From assembly GCF_022809355.1 (NCBI RefSeq), contig NZ_JAKZMM010000046.1, positions 1-33,387 on the forward strand: 33,387 nt of DNA. Direction: 5' to 3'. The notes under the pieces are model-generated. The model was given only the letters and a program-made list of their open reading frames with translations, had not been told where the DNA came from and made no database searches. Origin of the DNA: Parabacteroides faecalis. Its GTDB lineage: Bacteria > Bacteroidota > Bacteroidia > Bacteroidales > Tannerellaceae. Below are positions 1 through 8,529 of the stretch, in pieces (positions within the stretch are counted from its first letter, which is position 1; every line of letters begins with the position of its first letter). The position numbers and the translations under genes are program-made.

Positions 1-126
1 ATGGTGGCTACATATTGATGTTGTGCTGTTGCTTTTTACTGAAAGCTGCTACTAACGACTCATAAATCTACCCTTAATCGTGTATTGGATGATAGTTGCG
101 GATTTTAGGGTAAAAAGAAAATAGCT

Positions 127-576
127 ATGAAATCCATTGGTATGCTGATAGGTTTATCGTTTGTTTTTACAAGCTGTATCCAGGCCCGGCCAGCTTATGC
201 TGATCACTCCCGACATCCGGTAGTCGTTACCCATATCGATCATTCACCCGACCAACGACACCGGAAGAAAGTAAAAGTAAAAAAGATTGTGATCGGAACG
301 CGAGTCAAGGCACGCCCGGTTAATTGCATCGTTATCCGGCATAATCAAATCGTCTTGCTCTACGCAGCTGGCGTATTTTACCGGCAGATTAATGATGGCG
401 AGTACGAAGTGGTCAGACCCGAAATAGGCATGGTCGTACCCGAACTTCCGGCGTATGACGTCGAACAAGTTAAAATAAAAGGAAAAACTCTTTTCCTATA
501 TGATGGTACACTATACAAACAGATACCGACAACTAACGGAATTCAATATGAAGTATATGGATTTATTGACGAATAA
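127..576 (+). CDS. Small envelope protein, DUF6515-like, probable lipoprotein
   Basis: A 149-residue protein with a hydrophobic start and a lipobox-like FTSC with Cys17, so it is probably a lipoprotein or at least exported. The segment after the signal is rich in His, Lys and Arg. The rest has two repeats of a short pattern in which a hydrophobic strand leads into a G-x-(F/L)-Y-(R/K)-Q motif: GVFYRQ near residue 84 and GTLYKQ near residue 129, each followed by a Y-E-V strand. The paired VPELPAYDVEQVKIKG segment resembles the DUF6515 family of small Bacteroidetes envelope proteins; that family call is from memory. The next gene starts 26 bases downstream on the same strand, so the two are probably co-transcribed. 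The function is unknown. Confidence 0.6.
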   Translation: MKSIGMLIGLSFVFTSCIQARPAYADHSRHPVVVTHIDHSPDQRHRKKVKVKKIVIGTRVKARPVNCIVIRHNQIVLLYAAGVFYRQINDGEYEVVRPEIGMVVPELPAYDVEQVKIKGKTLFLYDGTLYKQIPTTNGIQYEVYGFIDE

Positions 577-602
577 TCATCTTAATTAAAATAAAAGCGA
601 AT

Positions 603-917
603 ATGAAAAAAGTATTATTTCTGGCACTTATTCTCGTAGCCAGCCTGCAACAGGCAGATGCTCAACGTCGTGGAGGAAAAGGAAATACAACACCCGAACA
701 ACGGGTTGAACAACGTATGACGAAACTCAGCGAGGAACTGAATTTAAATGACGAGCAAAAAGAAAAGATCAAGGCGCTGTATCTTGAATTCTTTCAAACC
801 AAAATGGAAAGGGAAGAACGGAAAAGCAAAATGGAAGAGTTGAACAAACAGATTGAATCTGTTCTGACCGACGAACAGCAAACCAAATTCAAAGAACTTT
901 CTACCCGAAAGAAGTAA
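603..917 (+). CDS. Exported helical protein, Spy/DUF4890-like
   Basis: A 104-residue protein with a clean signal peptide (cleavage likely after ADA, residue 20). The mature part is almost entirely charged helix. It contains two copies of the LTxEQ-type motif known from Spy/CpxP and related periplasmic proteins: LNLNDEQKEKIKALY near residues 46-60 and VLTDEQQTKFKEL near residues 87-99. Spy-type proteins are periplasmic chaperones or stress sensors, but this protein is shorter than E. coli Spy and the role here is inferred only from the helical pattern. It follows the preceding lipoprotein gene closely. A perfect 9-base inverted repeat lies just after its stop codon. Confidence 0.65.
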   Translation: MKKVLFLALILVASLQQADAQRRGGKGNTTPEQRVEQRMTKLSEELNLNDEQKEKIKALYLEFFQTKMEREERKSKMEELNKQIESVLTDEQQTKFKELSTRKK

Positions 918-927
918 AAACACGTAT

Positions 928-968
928 GCTGTTTTGTACAAACCCCATTTTTAAAAGTTCAAAACAGC
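928..968 (+). terminator. Stem-loop after the Spy-like gene
   Basis: GCTGTTTTG at 928-936 and CAAAACAGC at 960-968 form a perfect 9-base inverted repeat with a 23-base loop, 11 bases after the stop codon at 917. No continuous T run follows, so this may be a weak terminator or an RNA 3' end stabiliser rather than a classical intrinsic terminator. Confidence 0.45.
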
Positions 969-978
969 CTGCAAATTC

Positions 979-1064
979 TTTAGTTCACGACGTGGATTAA
1001 GTAGTTCACGCCGTGAACTAAGTAATCCACGCTGAGAACTAAGTAATCCACGGCGTGAACTAAT
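979..1064. repeat. Array A: four 21-base units of palindromic TTCACG/CGTGAA words
   Basis: The TTCACG or TCCACG word recurs at 984, 1005, 1026 and 1047, exactly 21 bases apart. Each unit is a near palindrome of the form TAGTTCACG-n-CGTGAACTA, but left and right half-words vary independently: GTTCACG or ATCCACG on the left, CGTGGAT, CGTGAAC or a degraded TGAGAAC on the right. Units are joined by CTAAGTA. The array lies in the 314-base spacer between genes ending at 917 and starting at 1232. The rest of that spacer (1065-1231) is AT-rich and shows only a weak promoter match near 1201. Confidence 0.85.
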
Positions 1065-1200
1065 AAATATCTGCCGAGAATTTATAGAATGGATAAGCAC
1101 TCTTTTCAGAATAAATCCACCCCAAAACACAAATTAAATCCGTACAGAGAAAAAACATAAAACAAAGCTGCCCCCGAATCAGTTATATAATAAATATCTG

Positions 1201-1208
1201 TAACTTTA
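1201..1208 (+). promoter_or_regulatory. Possible -7 promoter element for the glycine-zipper lipoprotein gene
   Basis: TAACTTTA at 1201-1208 matches the Bacteroides -7 consensus TAnnTTTG in all but the last base and sits 24 bases before the ATG at 1232. No clear TTTG is seen at the -33 position. Confidence 0.3.
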
Positions 1209-1231
1209 TCCCAAATGAAGAAAAAGCTTAT

Positions 1232-1864
1232 ATGAAAGCAAATTATATAATCGGTTTATTTGTCAGCTCTGCGTTATTGTGCAGTAGTTGCAAGACCATG
1301 ACTCCGCAGAACAAGCAAATGTTTGCCATGCAGACAGGAGGAATGATCGGAAGCGTATCGGGTTCTTTGGTAGGAGACCGTATCGGTGGCTGGGGAGGCT
1401 CATTAATTGGTTCCGTTGTAGGCGGAGTTGCCGGAAGTGCTTTAGGTGCTGCTGCCGCCAACCCGTATAAAACACAACCGCAACAAAGCAACGCACCGGA
1501 AGAAAGGCACGTGCCACAATTGGTTATCCGGGATATCCTGCTGACGGATGAAAACAAAAACGGGATTCTGGAAGCTGGCGAGCATGCGCATCTGACTTTT
1601 ATCATCCAAAACAACGGCTCGAGAAATATCACGCAGATAATGCCCCAGTTGAAAGGGAAAAAGGAAGCCAAGCGAATCCGTAATTCGGAAACTATCTCTA
1701 TTTCCCATATCAAACCAGGAGAAGAAATCCGGTATCGGGTCAATTTACTGGGAACATCTCAACTGAAAGAAGGGAAAGCCGTTTATCAGATCCGTCTGGA
1801 AGATAACCAAGGGCAGGATTTATATGAAGAGGATTTTTCTTTTCCGACAAATAAAAGGCTATAA
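1232..1864 (+). CDS. Glycine-zipper lipoprotein with a C-terminal calcium-loop/Ig-like domain
   Basis: A 210-residue lipoprotein: the signal ends in LLCSSC with Cys20 as the lipidated residue. Residues about 35-75 form a glycine zipper (repeated G-x3-G pattern, ending in GSALGAAAA), a segment type that packs into or crosses membranes. After a Gln/Pro linker, residues about 90-205 form a beta-rich domain. It opens with DENKNGILEAGE, which has the spacing of an EF-hand or dockerin-like calcium loop, and continues with NNG and KPGEE turns typical of CARDB-like Ig folds. The combination suggests an envelope-anchored protein exposing a small binding domain. The substrate is unknown. The gene stands alone, convergent with sufS. 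Confidence 0.7.
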   Translation: MKANYIIGLFVSSALLCSSCKTMTPQNKQMFAMQTGGMIGSVSGSLVGDRIGGWGGSLIGSVVGGVAGSALGAAAANPYKTQPQQSNAPEERHVPQLVIRDILLTDENKNGILEAGEHAHLTFIIQNNGSRNITQIMPQLKGKKEAKRIRNSETISISHIKPGEEIRYRVNLLGTSQLKEGKAVYQIRLEDNQGQDLYEEDFSFPTNKRL

Positions 1865-1872
1865 AAACATAA

Positions 1873-1898
1873 AGGAGCTCTTTTCACAAAGAACTCCT
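1873..1898 (+). terminator. Hairpin after the glycine-zipper gene
   Basis: AGGAGCTCTTT and AAAGAACTCCT form an 11-base stem with one mismatch and a TCAC loop, starting 9 bases after the stop at 1864. The following sequence is CT-rich rather than a pure T run, so termination strength is uncertain. Confidence 0.5.
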
Positions 1899-1989
1899 CC
1901 ACTCTCTTAACTAACTTAATGCTTGAAGTAGTATTACCTATAGGACTTCAAGTCTGAATTTTACTAAGGAAATGACTATTTATAATTCT

Positions 1990-2045
1990 ATGGCGCAAAT
2001 ATAGGAATATTTTTCTATACGAGAAAAGTCCTATATATGCGCCAT
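1990..2045. repeat. Long inverted repeat between convergent genes
   Basis: Arms at 1991-2006 (TGGCGCAAATATAGGA) and 2029-2044 match at 15 of 16 positions, with one more pair outside (1990/2045). The spacer holds a further TTTTCT/AGAAAA pair, so the whole stretch can fold into one long hairpin. It lies in the spacer between the convergent gene at 1232-1864 and sufS, and is the only strong candidate for a 3' end signal for sufS. No target-site duplication or protein-coding content is visible. Confidence 0.7.
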
Positions 2046-2103
2046 CTACTTATAAATCGTTAAAGATACTCAATGAAACTGCATTGTTACGCCATAAGTA
2101 ACC

Positions 2104-3324
2104 TCATCCGAACATCTGGCGTACCCGTTCGATTCCGCGAACCAGTACATCCACTTCCTCACGGGTATTATAAAAGGAGAAAGAGGCACGGACTGTTCCT
2201 TCGATCCCCAACGCCTGCATCAGCGGCTGTGCACAATGATGCCCCGTACGGACAGCAATGCCCAAGCGGTCAAGCAACATGCCCATATCATAGTGATGAA
2301 TATTTCCAACCAGGAAAGAAATGACAGCACCTTTGTCTGCCGCCTCACCGAAAATACGCATGCCTTCAATTTGTTTCAACTGAGCGGTAGCATATTCCAA
2401 TAAATCTTGTTCCTGTGCTGCAATCCGATCCATACCAATCTTTTCCACATAATGCAAAGCTTCTGCCAAAGCTGTACTGCCAATATAATCAGGCGTACCG
2501 GCCTCGAACTTAAATGGCAATTCATTAAAGACCGTTTTCTCGAACGAAACGGTAGCAATCATCTCACCACCGCCCTGATACGGAGGAAGTTTATCCAGCC
2601 ATTCTTCTTTCCCATACAAAACGCCAATACCCGTCGGACCATAAATCTTATGGCCGGAGAAAACGAAGAACTCGGCATCCAAATCCTGTACATCTACTTT
2701 CATGTGGGGCGTTGACTGCGCACCATCAACCAATACCGGAACGCCCTGTTCGTGAGCAATGGCAATGATTTCCTTTACCGGATTTACCGTACCCAACACA
2801 TTGGAAACTTGCGTAACGGCCACCAGGCGTGTCTTCTCAGTAAATAACTTTCGATATTCATCAAGCAATAATTCCCCTTTATCGTTCATCGGAATTACCC
2901 GCAAAGATATACCTTTCTTGGCCGCCTGAATTTGCCAAGGCACAATGTTAGAGTGATGTTCCATGACAGAAACAATCACTTCATCGCCGGCAGACATGCA
3001 TTCATCGGTAAAGCTGCTTGCTACCAAGTTAATGGATTCGGTAGTTCCTCGTGTAAAGATAATCTCATTTGAAGAACGGGCATTCAGGAAACGTTGAACG
3101 GTACGGCGTGCTTCTTCGTGTGCCTCGGTCGCTTCCTGACTCAAGAAATGAACTCCGCGATGAATATTCGCGTTTACATTATAATAACCGTTTTCAATCT
3201 TCTCGACGACGCAACGCGGTTTCTGCGTCGTTGCTGCATTATCCAGATAAACCAATGGTTTGTTGTAAACCTGATGGGACAGAATCGGGAAATCTTCCCG
3301 AATGGATTGTATATCGAAAGTCAT
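2104..3324 (-). CDS. sufS: SufS cysteine desulfurase
   Basis: A PLP-dependent group II cysteine desulfurase that takes sulfur from L-cysteine for Fe-S cluster assembly. The PLP-binding lysine is in SGHKIYGPTG at about residue 225 and the persulfide cysteine is in RTGHHCAQP at about residue 364, matching the E. coli SufS positions. An open frame continues upstream to 3372, but starting at MTFDIQ (3324) gives 406 residues, the length of E. coli SufS, and places a TATCTTTG promoter element about 38 bases upstream; starts at 3327 or 3345 remain possible. It is separated from sufD by 259 bases containing a strong terminator, so it is probably transcribed separately from the rest of the cluster. 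No sufE or sufU is visible in the window. Confidence 0.95.
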   Translation of the reverse strand: MTFDIQSIREDFPILSHQVYNKPLVYLDNAATTQKPRCVVEKIENGYYNVNANIHRGVHFLSQEATEAHEEARRTVQRFLNARSSNEIIFTRGTTESINLVASSFTDECMSAGDEVIVSVMEHHSNIVPWQIQAAKKGISLRVIPMNDKGELLLDEYRKLFTEKTRLVAVTQVSNVLGTVNPVKEIIAIAHEQGVPVLVDGAQSTPHMKVDVQDLDAEFFVFSGHKIYGPTGIGVLYGKEEWLDKLPPYQGGGEMIATVSFEKTVFNELPFKFEAGTPDYIGSTALAEALHYVEKIGMDRIAAQEQDLLEYATAQLKQIEGMRIFGEAADKGAVISFLVGNIHHYDMGMLLDRLGIAVRTGHHCAQPLMQALGIEGTVRASFSFYNTREEVDVLVRGIERVRQMFG

Positions 3325-3361
3325 CATCTTATCTATTAAATTCATTATTGATAACAACCCA

Positions 3362-3369
3362 CAAAGATA
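3362..3369 (-). promoter_or_regulatory. -7 promoter element for sufS
   Basis: The minus strand reads TATCTTTG, an exact match to TAnnTTTG, downstream of the sufD terminator and about 38 bases before the chosen sufS start. No good TTTG is seen at the -33 position. Confidence 0.6.
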
Positions 3370-3421
3370 CAATGTTTAATCGATATATGTATAAATCAGC
3401 AAGGACAGGATCAATCGGGTA

Positions 3422-3462
3422 CAAAAAAGGCCGCCTTTCCTACCGCCGTAGGTAAAAGCAGC
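3422..3462 (-). terminator. Intrinsic terminator between sufD and sufS
   Basis: On the minus strand a hairpin closes around a CCTAC-GGCG-GTAGG core, extended by TTT/AAA and then GCTGC/GGCGGC pairing (with G-T pairs and a bulge), and is followed directly by CTTTTTTG. It lies about 120 bases past the sufD stop and is the strongest transcription stop seen in the suf region. Confidence 0.8.
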
Positions 3463-3583
3463 CCATACTAAAATAGAAATATTTAAAGGATAAATTGGCT
3501 TGTTGTTTACGTCAGCAAAAATAAATACGACATATGACAACAAGATGACAAAAGTATGTCATTTTATCCTTTGCACTCTTTCA

Positions 3584-4927
3584 TTATTTACAGATCCGAC
3601 AACCGGCACATTTAGCCAATTCACCTCGGAAACGTTTCTCTACCAACTTATGCAGGCGATCTTTCAAGGCTTCCAGACGAACATGTTCGATTACATCCGA
3701 TGTAAAGGCAACACTAAGCAACATCCGTGCTTCGTCGCGGGAAATACCTCGGCTCTGCATATAGAAAAGTGCGTTCTCGTCCAGCTGACCGGTACTCATA
3801 CCATGTGAACATTTCACATCGTCGGCATAAATTTCCAACTGAGGTTTGCTGTACATCCGGCATTCGCGGGTAGCACACAAGTTTCGGTTGGTCTGATAAG
3901 CTTCTGTCTTGTCAGCACCCTGCTCAACCAGGATTCTACCACTGAACGCACCAATTGCACGATCGTTCAAGATATTCTTGAAGAGCTCGTTGCAAGTACA
4001 ATGTGGCACTTTATGATGTACTAAAGAATAAGTATCCAACTGCTGCTCCTTATCCAGCACTGACATACCACAAAGAGAAAGATCAGCTCCTTCACCTTCC
4101 AACGAGACGAAATAATTATTACGAGTCAATCCGTTTGTCAGTGTAACTCCATTCACAACAACACTCGAATGAGCTTCCAGACGAACAAACAGATTAGAGA
4201 AACGGGTTGTCGATACCGAACTTTCCTCCAAATCATAATAATCAGCACGAGCATTGGCTCCGGCAAAGATTTCAATCACTTGGTTAGAGAAGAATTTCAC
4301 ATCATCAATACTATGGTCACACACCAACAGACGAGCTTCAGCATTCTCTTCTACGATGAAGAGAATACGGCGATTGGCCATTGTATCAACATCACTACGG
4401 AAAATATTCACTAACTGAATGGGACGTTCCACCACCGTATGCTTCGGAACATATACAACGAAACCATCTTGCGCCAACATCGTATTCAAGGCAACAACAC
4501 CATTTGCCGATGTCTGTGCCAGTTTACCATAATAGCGGGCAGCAATCTCCGGATATTCGGAAGCAAAACGGCATAAGCTTCCGGCATAAACACCTACGGG
4601 CAGATGCGCTTTCGGTAATTCTTTATCGTAGAAAGAATCGTTCACCACAAAATAAAGTGAGGTGCTCAGATTAGGAACATCACAGTGAAATACGTCATAC
4701 GGATTGACCGGAATATTCAGCCGATTGATATTGATCCCATAATCGGGAGCAAAAGCCTTTTCCACATCCGTATATTTATAATCTTCGCCCTTCAACGATG
4801 GAAAGCCCAACCGCTCGAAATCGGCGAATGCTTGCGCACGCAAAGCATTCAATACCGGTACACTCTTGCGGCAGATCAAATCCTCATACTGGGTAAAGAG
4901 ATCAATGTATTGTTGTTCTGTTTTCAT
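3584..4927 (-). CDS. sufD: SufD, Fe-S cluster scaffold subunit
   Basis: A 447-residue SufB/SufD-family beta-helix protein, partner of SufB and SufC in the SufBC2D scaffold that builds Fe-S clusters in the cytoplasm. Family features include the C-terminal [27 protein letters not shown] region, in which the His of KCSHG corresponds to the conserved SufD histidine, and the central run of beta-strand repeats. The N-terminal helical part holds [15 protein letters not shown], typical of SufD. The start codon overlaps the sufC stop by four bases (ATGA type), indicating translational coupling. A strong terminator follows at 3422-3462. Confidence 0.95.
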   Translation of the reverse strand: MKTEQQYIDLFTQYEDLICRKSVPVLNALRAQAFADFERLGFPSLKGEDYKYTDVEKAFAPDYGININRLNIPVNPYDVFHCDVPNLSTSLYFVVNDSFYDKELPKAHLPVGVYAGSLCRFASEYPEIAARYYGKLAQTSANGVVALNTMLAQDGFVVYVPKHTVVERPIQLVNIFRSDVDTMANRRILFIVEENAEARLLVCDHSIDDVKFFSNQVIEIFAGANARADYYDLEESSVSTTRFSNLFVRLEAHSSVVVNGVTLTNGLTRNNYFVSLEGEGADLSLCGMSVLDKEQQLDTYSLVHHKVPHCTCNELFKNILNDRAIGAFSGRILVEQGADKTEAYQTNRNLCATRECRMYSKPQLEIYADDVKCSHGMSTGQLDENALFYMQSRGISRDEARMLLSVAFTSDVIEHVRLEALKDRLHKLVEKRFRGELAKCAGCRICK

Positions 4928-5679
4928 AAGTCTCCCATCTCCTTCTTGATCCAGTCGTAACCTTTTTCTTCCAGTTCGAGAGCCAGCTCCGGACCTGCGG
5001 TCTTGACAATACGACCTTTATAAAGCACATGTACAATGTCCGGTTTAATATAATCCAGCAAACGCTGATAGTGAGTAATCACGATGGTCGCATTATTAGC
5101 AGTCTTCAATTTGTTTACTCCACTTGCCACAATACGCAAGGCATCAATATCCAAACCCGAATCCGTCTCATCAAGGATTGAAAGTTTCGGTTCAAGCATC
5201 GCCATCTGGAAAATCTCATTACGTTTCTTTTCACCACCCGAGAAACCTTCATTCACACTTCGGCTTGCCAGCTTGTTGTCTAATTCAACAATTGCCCGTT
5301 TCTCACGCATCAGTTTCAGGAACTCTGTAGCCGAAACCGGTGGCAGGCCATTATATTTCCGGTGTTCGTTTACGGCTGCACGCATGAAGTTTACCATACT
5401 TACACCCGGAATTTCCACCGGATACTGGAAACTCAAGAACAGACCTTCACGGCTACGGTCTTCCGGAGACAACTCCAACAGGTTCTTCCCATTGAATGTT
5501 ACTTCACCTTCTGTTACTTCAAAGGCCGGATTTCCCACCAAGACACTACTCAGTGTACTTTTTCCCGATCCATTCGGTCCCATGATAGCATGGACTTCTC
5601 CAGCCTTTACCGAAAGGTTGATACCTTTCAATATCTCTTTGCCATTCACATTGGCATGTAAATTCTTTATCTCTAACAT
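4924..5679 (-). CDS. sufC: SufC, cytosolic ABC-type ATPase
   Basis: A 251-residue ABC ATPase that powers Fe-S assembly on SufBD and has no transporter partner. The Walker A motif is GPNGSGKST (about residues 34-42), the signature is SGGEKKR near residue 147, and Walker B with the catalytic Glu is [12 protein letters not shown] near residue 165; DETDSGLD is characteristic of SufC. The switch histidine is in VITHYQRLL. Length is normal. It overlaps sufD by four bases and starts 15 bases after the barrel protein gene at 5695-6471. Confidence 0.96.
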   Translation of the reverse strand: MLEIKNLHANVNGKEILKGINLSVKAGEVHAIMGPNGSGKSTLSSVLVGNPAFEVTEGEVTFNGKNLLELSPEDRSREGLFLSFQYPVEIPGVSMVNFMRAAVNEHRKYNGLPPVSATEFLKLMREKRAIVELDNKLASRSVNEGFSGGEKKRNEIFQMAMLEPKLSILDETDSGLDIDALRIVASGVNKLKTANNATIVITHYQRLLDYIKPDIVHVLYKGRIVKTAGPELALELEEKGYDWIKKEMGDL

Positions 5680-5694
5680 ATTTTACTTTCCTCC

Positions 5695-6471
5695 TTAGTA
5701 TCTGTAATAATATTCCTGGTCATGTCGATTAACCCGATAAAACCAGCCCTCAATCAAATCTCCAATAATTCCACCCAACGAGAATCCATCTTGTTGCGTG
5801 AATCTCATGGGGAACGTTACCTTAATACCTAAATTCAACCGTTGATACAGCCCTTTATCCCGCAGCTGATACTTTGCTCCTCTGTTATCTACTGCTTCAA
5901 TTCGGGTACGAGAGTCAAGTCCGATTCCCAAATCATAACGAACCACAAAGGCAACTGACGAGAACAAATAAAAATCAAGTCCTACAGAAGGCACAAATAC
6001 CGCCCGAGGATTAACGGCCGTTTGTTTCACCGTTAGCGACCACTCACCGGATGATACACCAGTTGTATTTTCTTCCCTGCGATCGCCCCAATTAAACAAC
6101 CAACCAGCTGCCAAATAGGGTTGAACAAACCATCGATCCGGAACAAAATAACGCTTCACTCCTAGGCTAATTCCTTCCATACTACGGCAGGAATACCCAT
6201 AATCCAACTCTGTCCGTTCATAACCGCCATAGACGGCCCATTTCTTGGGCAGGAAATATTCGCCGGTAAACCCGAAAGACTCACCTCCGTTTCCTGTAGA
6301 AACCCGTTGCGGATTTTCTGACAAAATCGGGCGAACCAACACACCTCCGGTAAATCCGAGGCTCCAACGTGCCCCATCGACATCGTTACCAGTATAAAAC
6401 TGAGCTTGCACTCCTTGCATCGTCAAGAACGAAAGGAGACAACATCCCATCCATTTACATCCACTCTCCAT
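5695..6471 (-). CDS. Outer-membrane beta-barrel protein inside the suf cluster
   Basis: A 258-residue exported protein. Residues about 7-24 form a signal peptide ending in VQAQ. The mature part has alternating hydrophobic/aromatic strands with Gly-rich turns (WSLGFTGGVL, WAVYGGYERTELDYGY, WFVQPYLAAGWLF, VAFVVRYDLGIGL, YQRLNLGIKVTF) and an aromatic C-terminus, as in small porin-like or OmpA-type barrels of Bacteroidetes. It sits between sufB (86-base spacer with a TTCTGC/GCAGAA hairpin) and sufC (15-base spacer), same strand, so it is very probably co-transcribed with Fe-S assembly genes. No link of this family to Fe-S biogenesis is known to me; the function is unassigned. Confidence 0.75.
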   Translation of the reverse strand: MESGCKWMGCCLLSFLTMQGVQAQFYTGNDVDGARWSLGFTGGVLVRPILSENPQRVSTGNGGESFGFTGEYFLPKKWAVYGGYERTELDYGYSCRSMEGISLGVKRYFVPDRWFVQPYLAAGWLFNWGDRREENTTGVSSGEWSLTVKQTAVNPRAVFVPSVGLDFYLFSSVAFVVRYDLGIGLDSRTRIEAVDNRGAKYQLRDKGLYQRLNLGIKVTFPMRFTQQDGFSLGGIIGDLIEGWFYRVNRHDQEYYYRY

Positions 6472-6557
6472 CTCTCTTCTACTATTTGTTTCGTCTAACC
6501 TTTCTGCACGCTTGCAGAAGTTCTATCTCTGTAAGAAACGCTGTACCAGCCTTCTTT

Positions 6558-8003
6558 TTACCCTACGCTACCCTCGAGCGAGATACTTAACAGTTTCTGT
6601 GCCTCAACAGCAAACTCCATCGGAAGCTTATTCATGACTTCACGAGCATAACCATTGACAATCAAACCCACTGCTTCTTCAACGGAAATTCCTCGCTGCT
6701 GGCAATAAAACAACTGCTCTTCACTGATCTTACTTGTCGTCGCTTCATGCTCAACCACTGCCGTTTCATTCTGAATATCGGCATACGGGAAAGTGTGTGC
6801 TCCACAAGTAGGACTCAACAATAAACTATCACACTGGCTATGGTTACGAGCACCTTCCGCACGTGTAGAAATCTTCACCAGACCTCTGTAACTATTCTGA
6901 CTATGACCGGCAGATATTCCTTTTGAGACAATTGTGCTCCGGGTATTCTTTCCCAGATGAATCATCTTTGTACCTGTATCAGCCTGCTGATAATTATTCG
7001 TTACGGCGACTGAATAAAACTCACCTACCGAATGATCACCAGCCAAGACACAACTCGGATATTTCCATGTAATTGCAGAACCTGTCTCTACCTGAGTCCA
7101 TGAGATTTTACTGTAATCACCTTTGCACAAGCCTCTCTTTGTTACGAAGTTGTAAATACCGCCTTTCCCGTCTTTATCACCCGGATACCAATTCTGTACT
7201 GTCGAATATTTCACTTCTGCATGATCGTGAGCAACAATCTCGACAATAGCTGCATGCAATTGGTTTTCATCGCGCATCGGAGCAGTACAACCTTCCAAGT
7301 AACTAACGTAAGCCTCATCATCAGCCACGATTAATGTACGTTCAAACTGTCCAGTATTGGCGGCATTAATACGGAAATACGTACTCAACTCCATCGGACA
7401 ACGAACACCTTTCGGAATATACACAAATGAACCATCAGAAAATACAGCCGAATTCAAAGCCGCAAAGAAGTTATCCCGATAACTAACAACGCTTCCCAAA
7501 TACTTCTTCACTAAATCCGGATGATTCTGTACCGCCTCACTGAACGAACAGAATATAATACCTTTCTCTGCCAAGTTCTCCTTAAACGTTGTCTTGACAG
7601 AAACACTGTCCATAACGGCATCGACAGCCATTCCGCTCAATACCTTTTGTTCTTCCAATGGAATTCCCAGCTTATCGAAGGTTTTCAACAATTCAGGATC
7701 AACTTCTTCCATACTTTTCGGTCCGTCTTTCTTAACAGGAGCCGCATAATAAATAATATCCTGATAATCGATAGGCGGAATTTTCAACAAAGCCCAGTCC
7801 GGCATTTCCAATGTTTGCCAGTAACGGAAAGCACGCAAGCGGAACTCAAGCAACCATTCCGGCTCATGTTTCTTGGCAGAAATAATCCGAACGGTCTCTT
7901 CATCCAGCCCTCGATGGATCACATCTGTATCTATATCCGTAACGAATCCATATTTATATTCCCCATTCGTTACTTCATTCAACACGCTATTTGAATCTTG
8001 CAT
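6558..8003 (-). CDS. sufB: SufB, Fe-S cluster scaffold subunit
   Basis: A 481-residue SufB, the catalytic scaffold subunit that receives sulfur and builds the cluster with SufC and SufD. The conserved Cys in [10 protein letters not shown] is at about residue 391 (counterpart of E. coli Cys405), followed by the conserved Glu in [25 protein letters not shown]. The N-terminal region carries the SufB-type [13 protein letters not shown] segment. It begins only 30 bases after the cvpA-like gene, tying the suf genes to the rimP-nusA-infB run. The transcription unit appears to continue through the barrel gene to sufC and sufD. Confidence 0.96.
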   Translation of the reverse strand: MQDSNSVLNEVTNGEYKYGFVTDIDTDVIHRGLDEETVRIISAKKHEPEWLLEFRLRAFRYWQTLEMPDWALLKIPPIDYQDIIYYAAPVKKDGPKSMEEVDPELLKTFDKLGIPLEEQKVLSGMAVDAVMDSVSVKTTFKENLAEKGIIFCSFSEAVQNHPDLVKKYLGSVVSYRDNFFAALNSAVFSDGSFVYIPKGVRCPMELSTYFRINAANTGQFERTLIVADDEAYVSYLEGCTAPMRDENQLHAAIVEIVAHDHAEVKYSTVQNWYPGDKDGKGGIYNFVTKRGLCKGDYSKISWTQVETGSAITWKYPSCVLAGDHSVGEFYSVAVTNNYQQADTGTKMIHLGKNTRSTIVSKGISAGHSQNSYRGLVKISTRAEGARNHSQCDSLLLSPTCGAHTFPYADIQNETAVVEHEATTSKISEEQLFYCQQRGISVEEAVGLIVNGYAREVMNKLPMEFAVEAQKLLSISLEGSVG

Positions 8004-8033
8004 ATATACATTATATTATATAAGAAAAACCAT

Positions 8034-8528
8034 TCACTCTTCTAAACTAAACAAGTTAGAAGGGAAAATGGTTGGAACAATCTGTTTAACGGAACCATAA
8101 AAACGAGACTCGACTTTCTGCTCCCGTGGAATCAAAACGGATCCCCGATCAATGTATTCCAGAACATTTATCGTCAAACTCAGGAAAAACATCATAAACA
8201 TAAAGCCGAACAAACCTCCCAACAAATGGTTCAGTATACCTAGCGGTGTCACTCCTACTAATTTACTCAACAAATCACCTGTCAGCTTCAATACTCCAAT
8301 GATCAGCATAAAACCAAACAGATAACTCAATACTGTTACTCCATAATCAGGAAACCAACCAAGCGCCAGAATATATCCACGCAACCAATCGGCTACCTGT
8401 GCACAGCAGAAGATGGCAATCACCAGGGCTATAAGTGAAACAACCTGTTTGATGACTCCATCAAACAGGCCTTTCACAAAACCGAATCCAGCCAGACACA
8501 ACAAGATCACGTCTAACCAGTTCATCAC
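8034..8528 (-). CDS. CvpA family membrane protein
   Basis: A 164-residue protein with about four membrane helices (near residues 3-20, 28-48, 60-82 and 96-120). The opening NWLDVILLCLAGFGFVKGLFDGVIKQ matches the CvpA family, whose E. coli member was named for its effect on colicin V export and which recurs as a cell-envelope protein of uncertain function. It starts one base after the infB stop and ends 30 bases before sufB, so it is an internal gene of the long operon. Confidence 0.85.
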   Translation of the reverse strand: MMNWLDVILLCLAGFGFVKGLFDGVIKQVVSLIALVIAIFCCAQVADWLRGYILALGWFPDYGVTVLSYLFGFMLIIGVLKLTGDLLSKLVGVTPLGILNHLLGGLFGFMFMMFFLSLTINVLEYIDRGSVLIPREQKVESRFYGSVKQIVPTIFPSNLFSLEE

Positions 8529-8529
8529 A

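Noticed and set aside
3325-3372. Longer sufS with a start at 3372
   Set aside because: The extra 16 residues are not conserved SufS sequence, would overlap the promoter element at 3362-3369, and exceed the usual length of 406.
3516-3523. Independent small RNA promoter between sufD and sufS
   Set aside because: TATTTTTG fits the -7 consensus, but there is no TTTG at a correct spacing, so it is mentioned only as a possibility and not listed as a feature.
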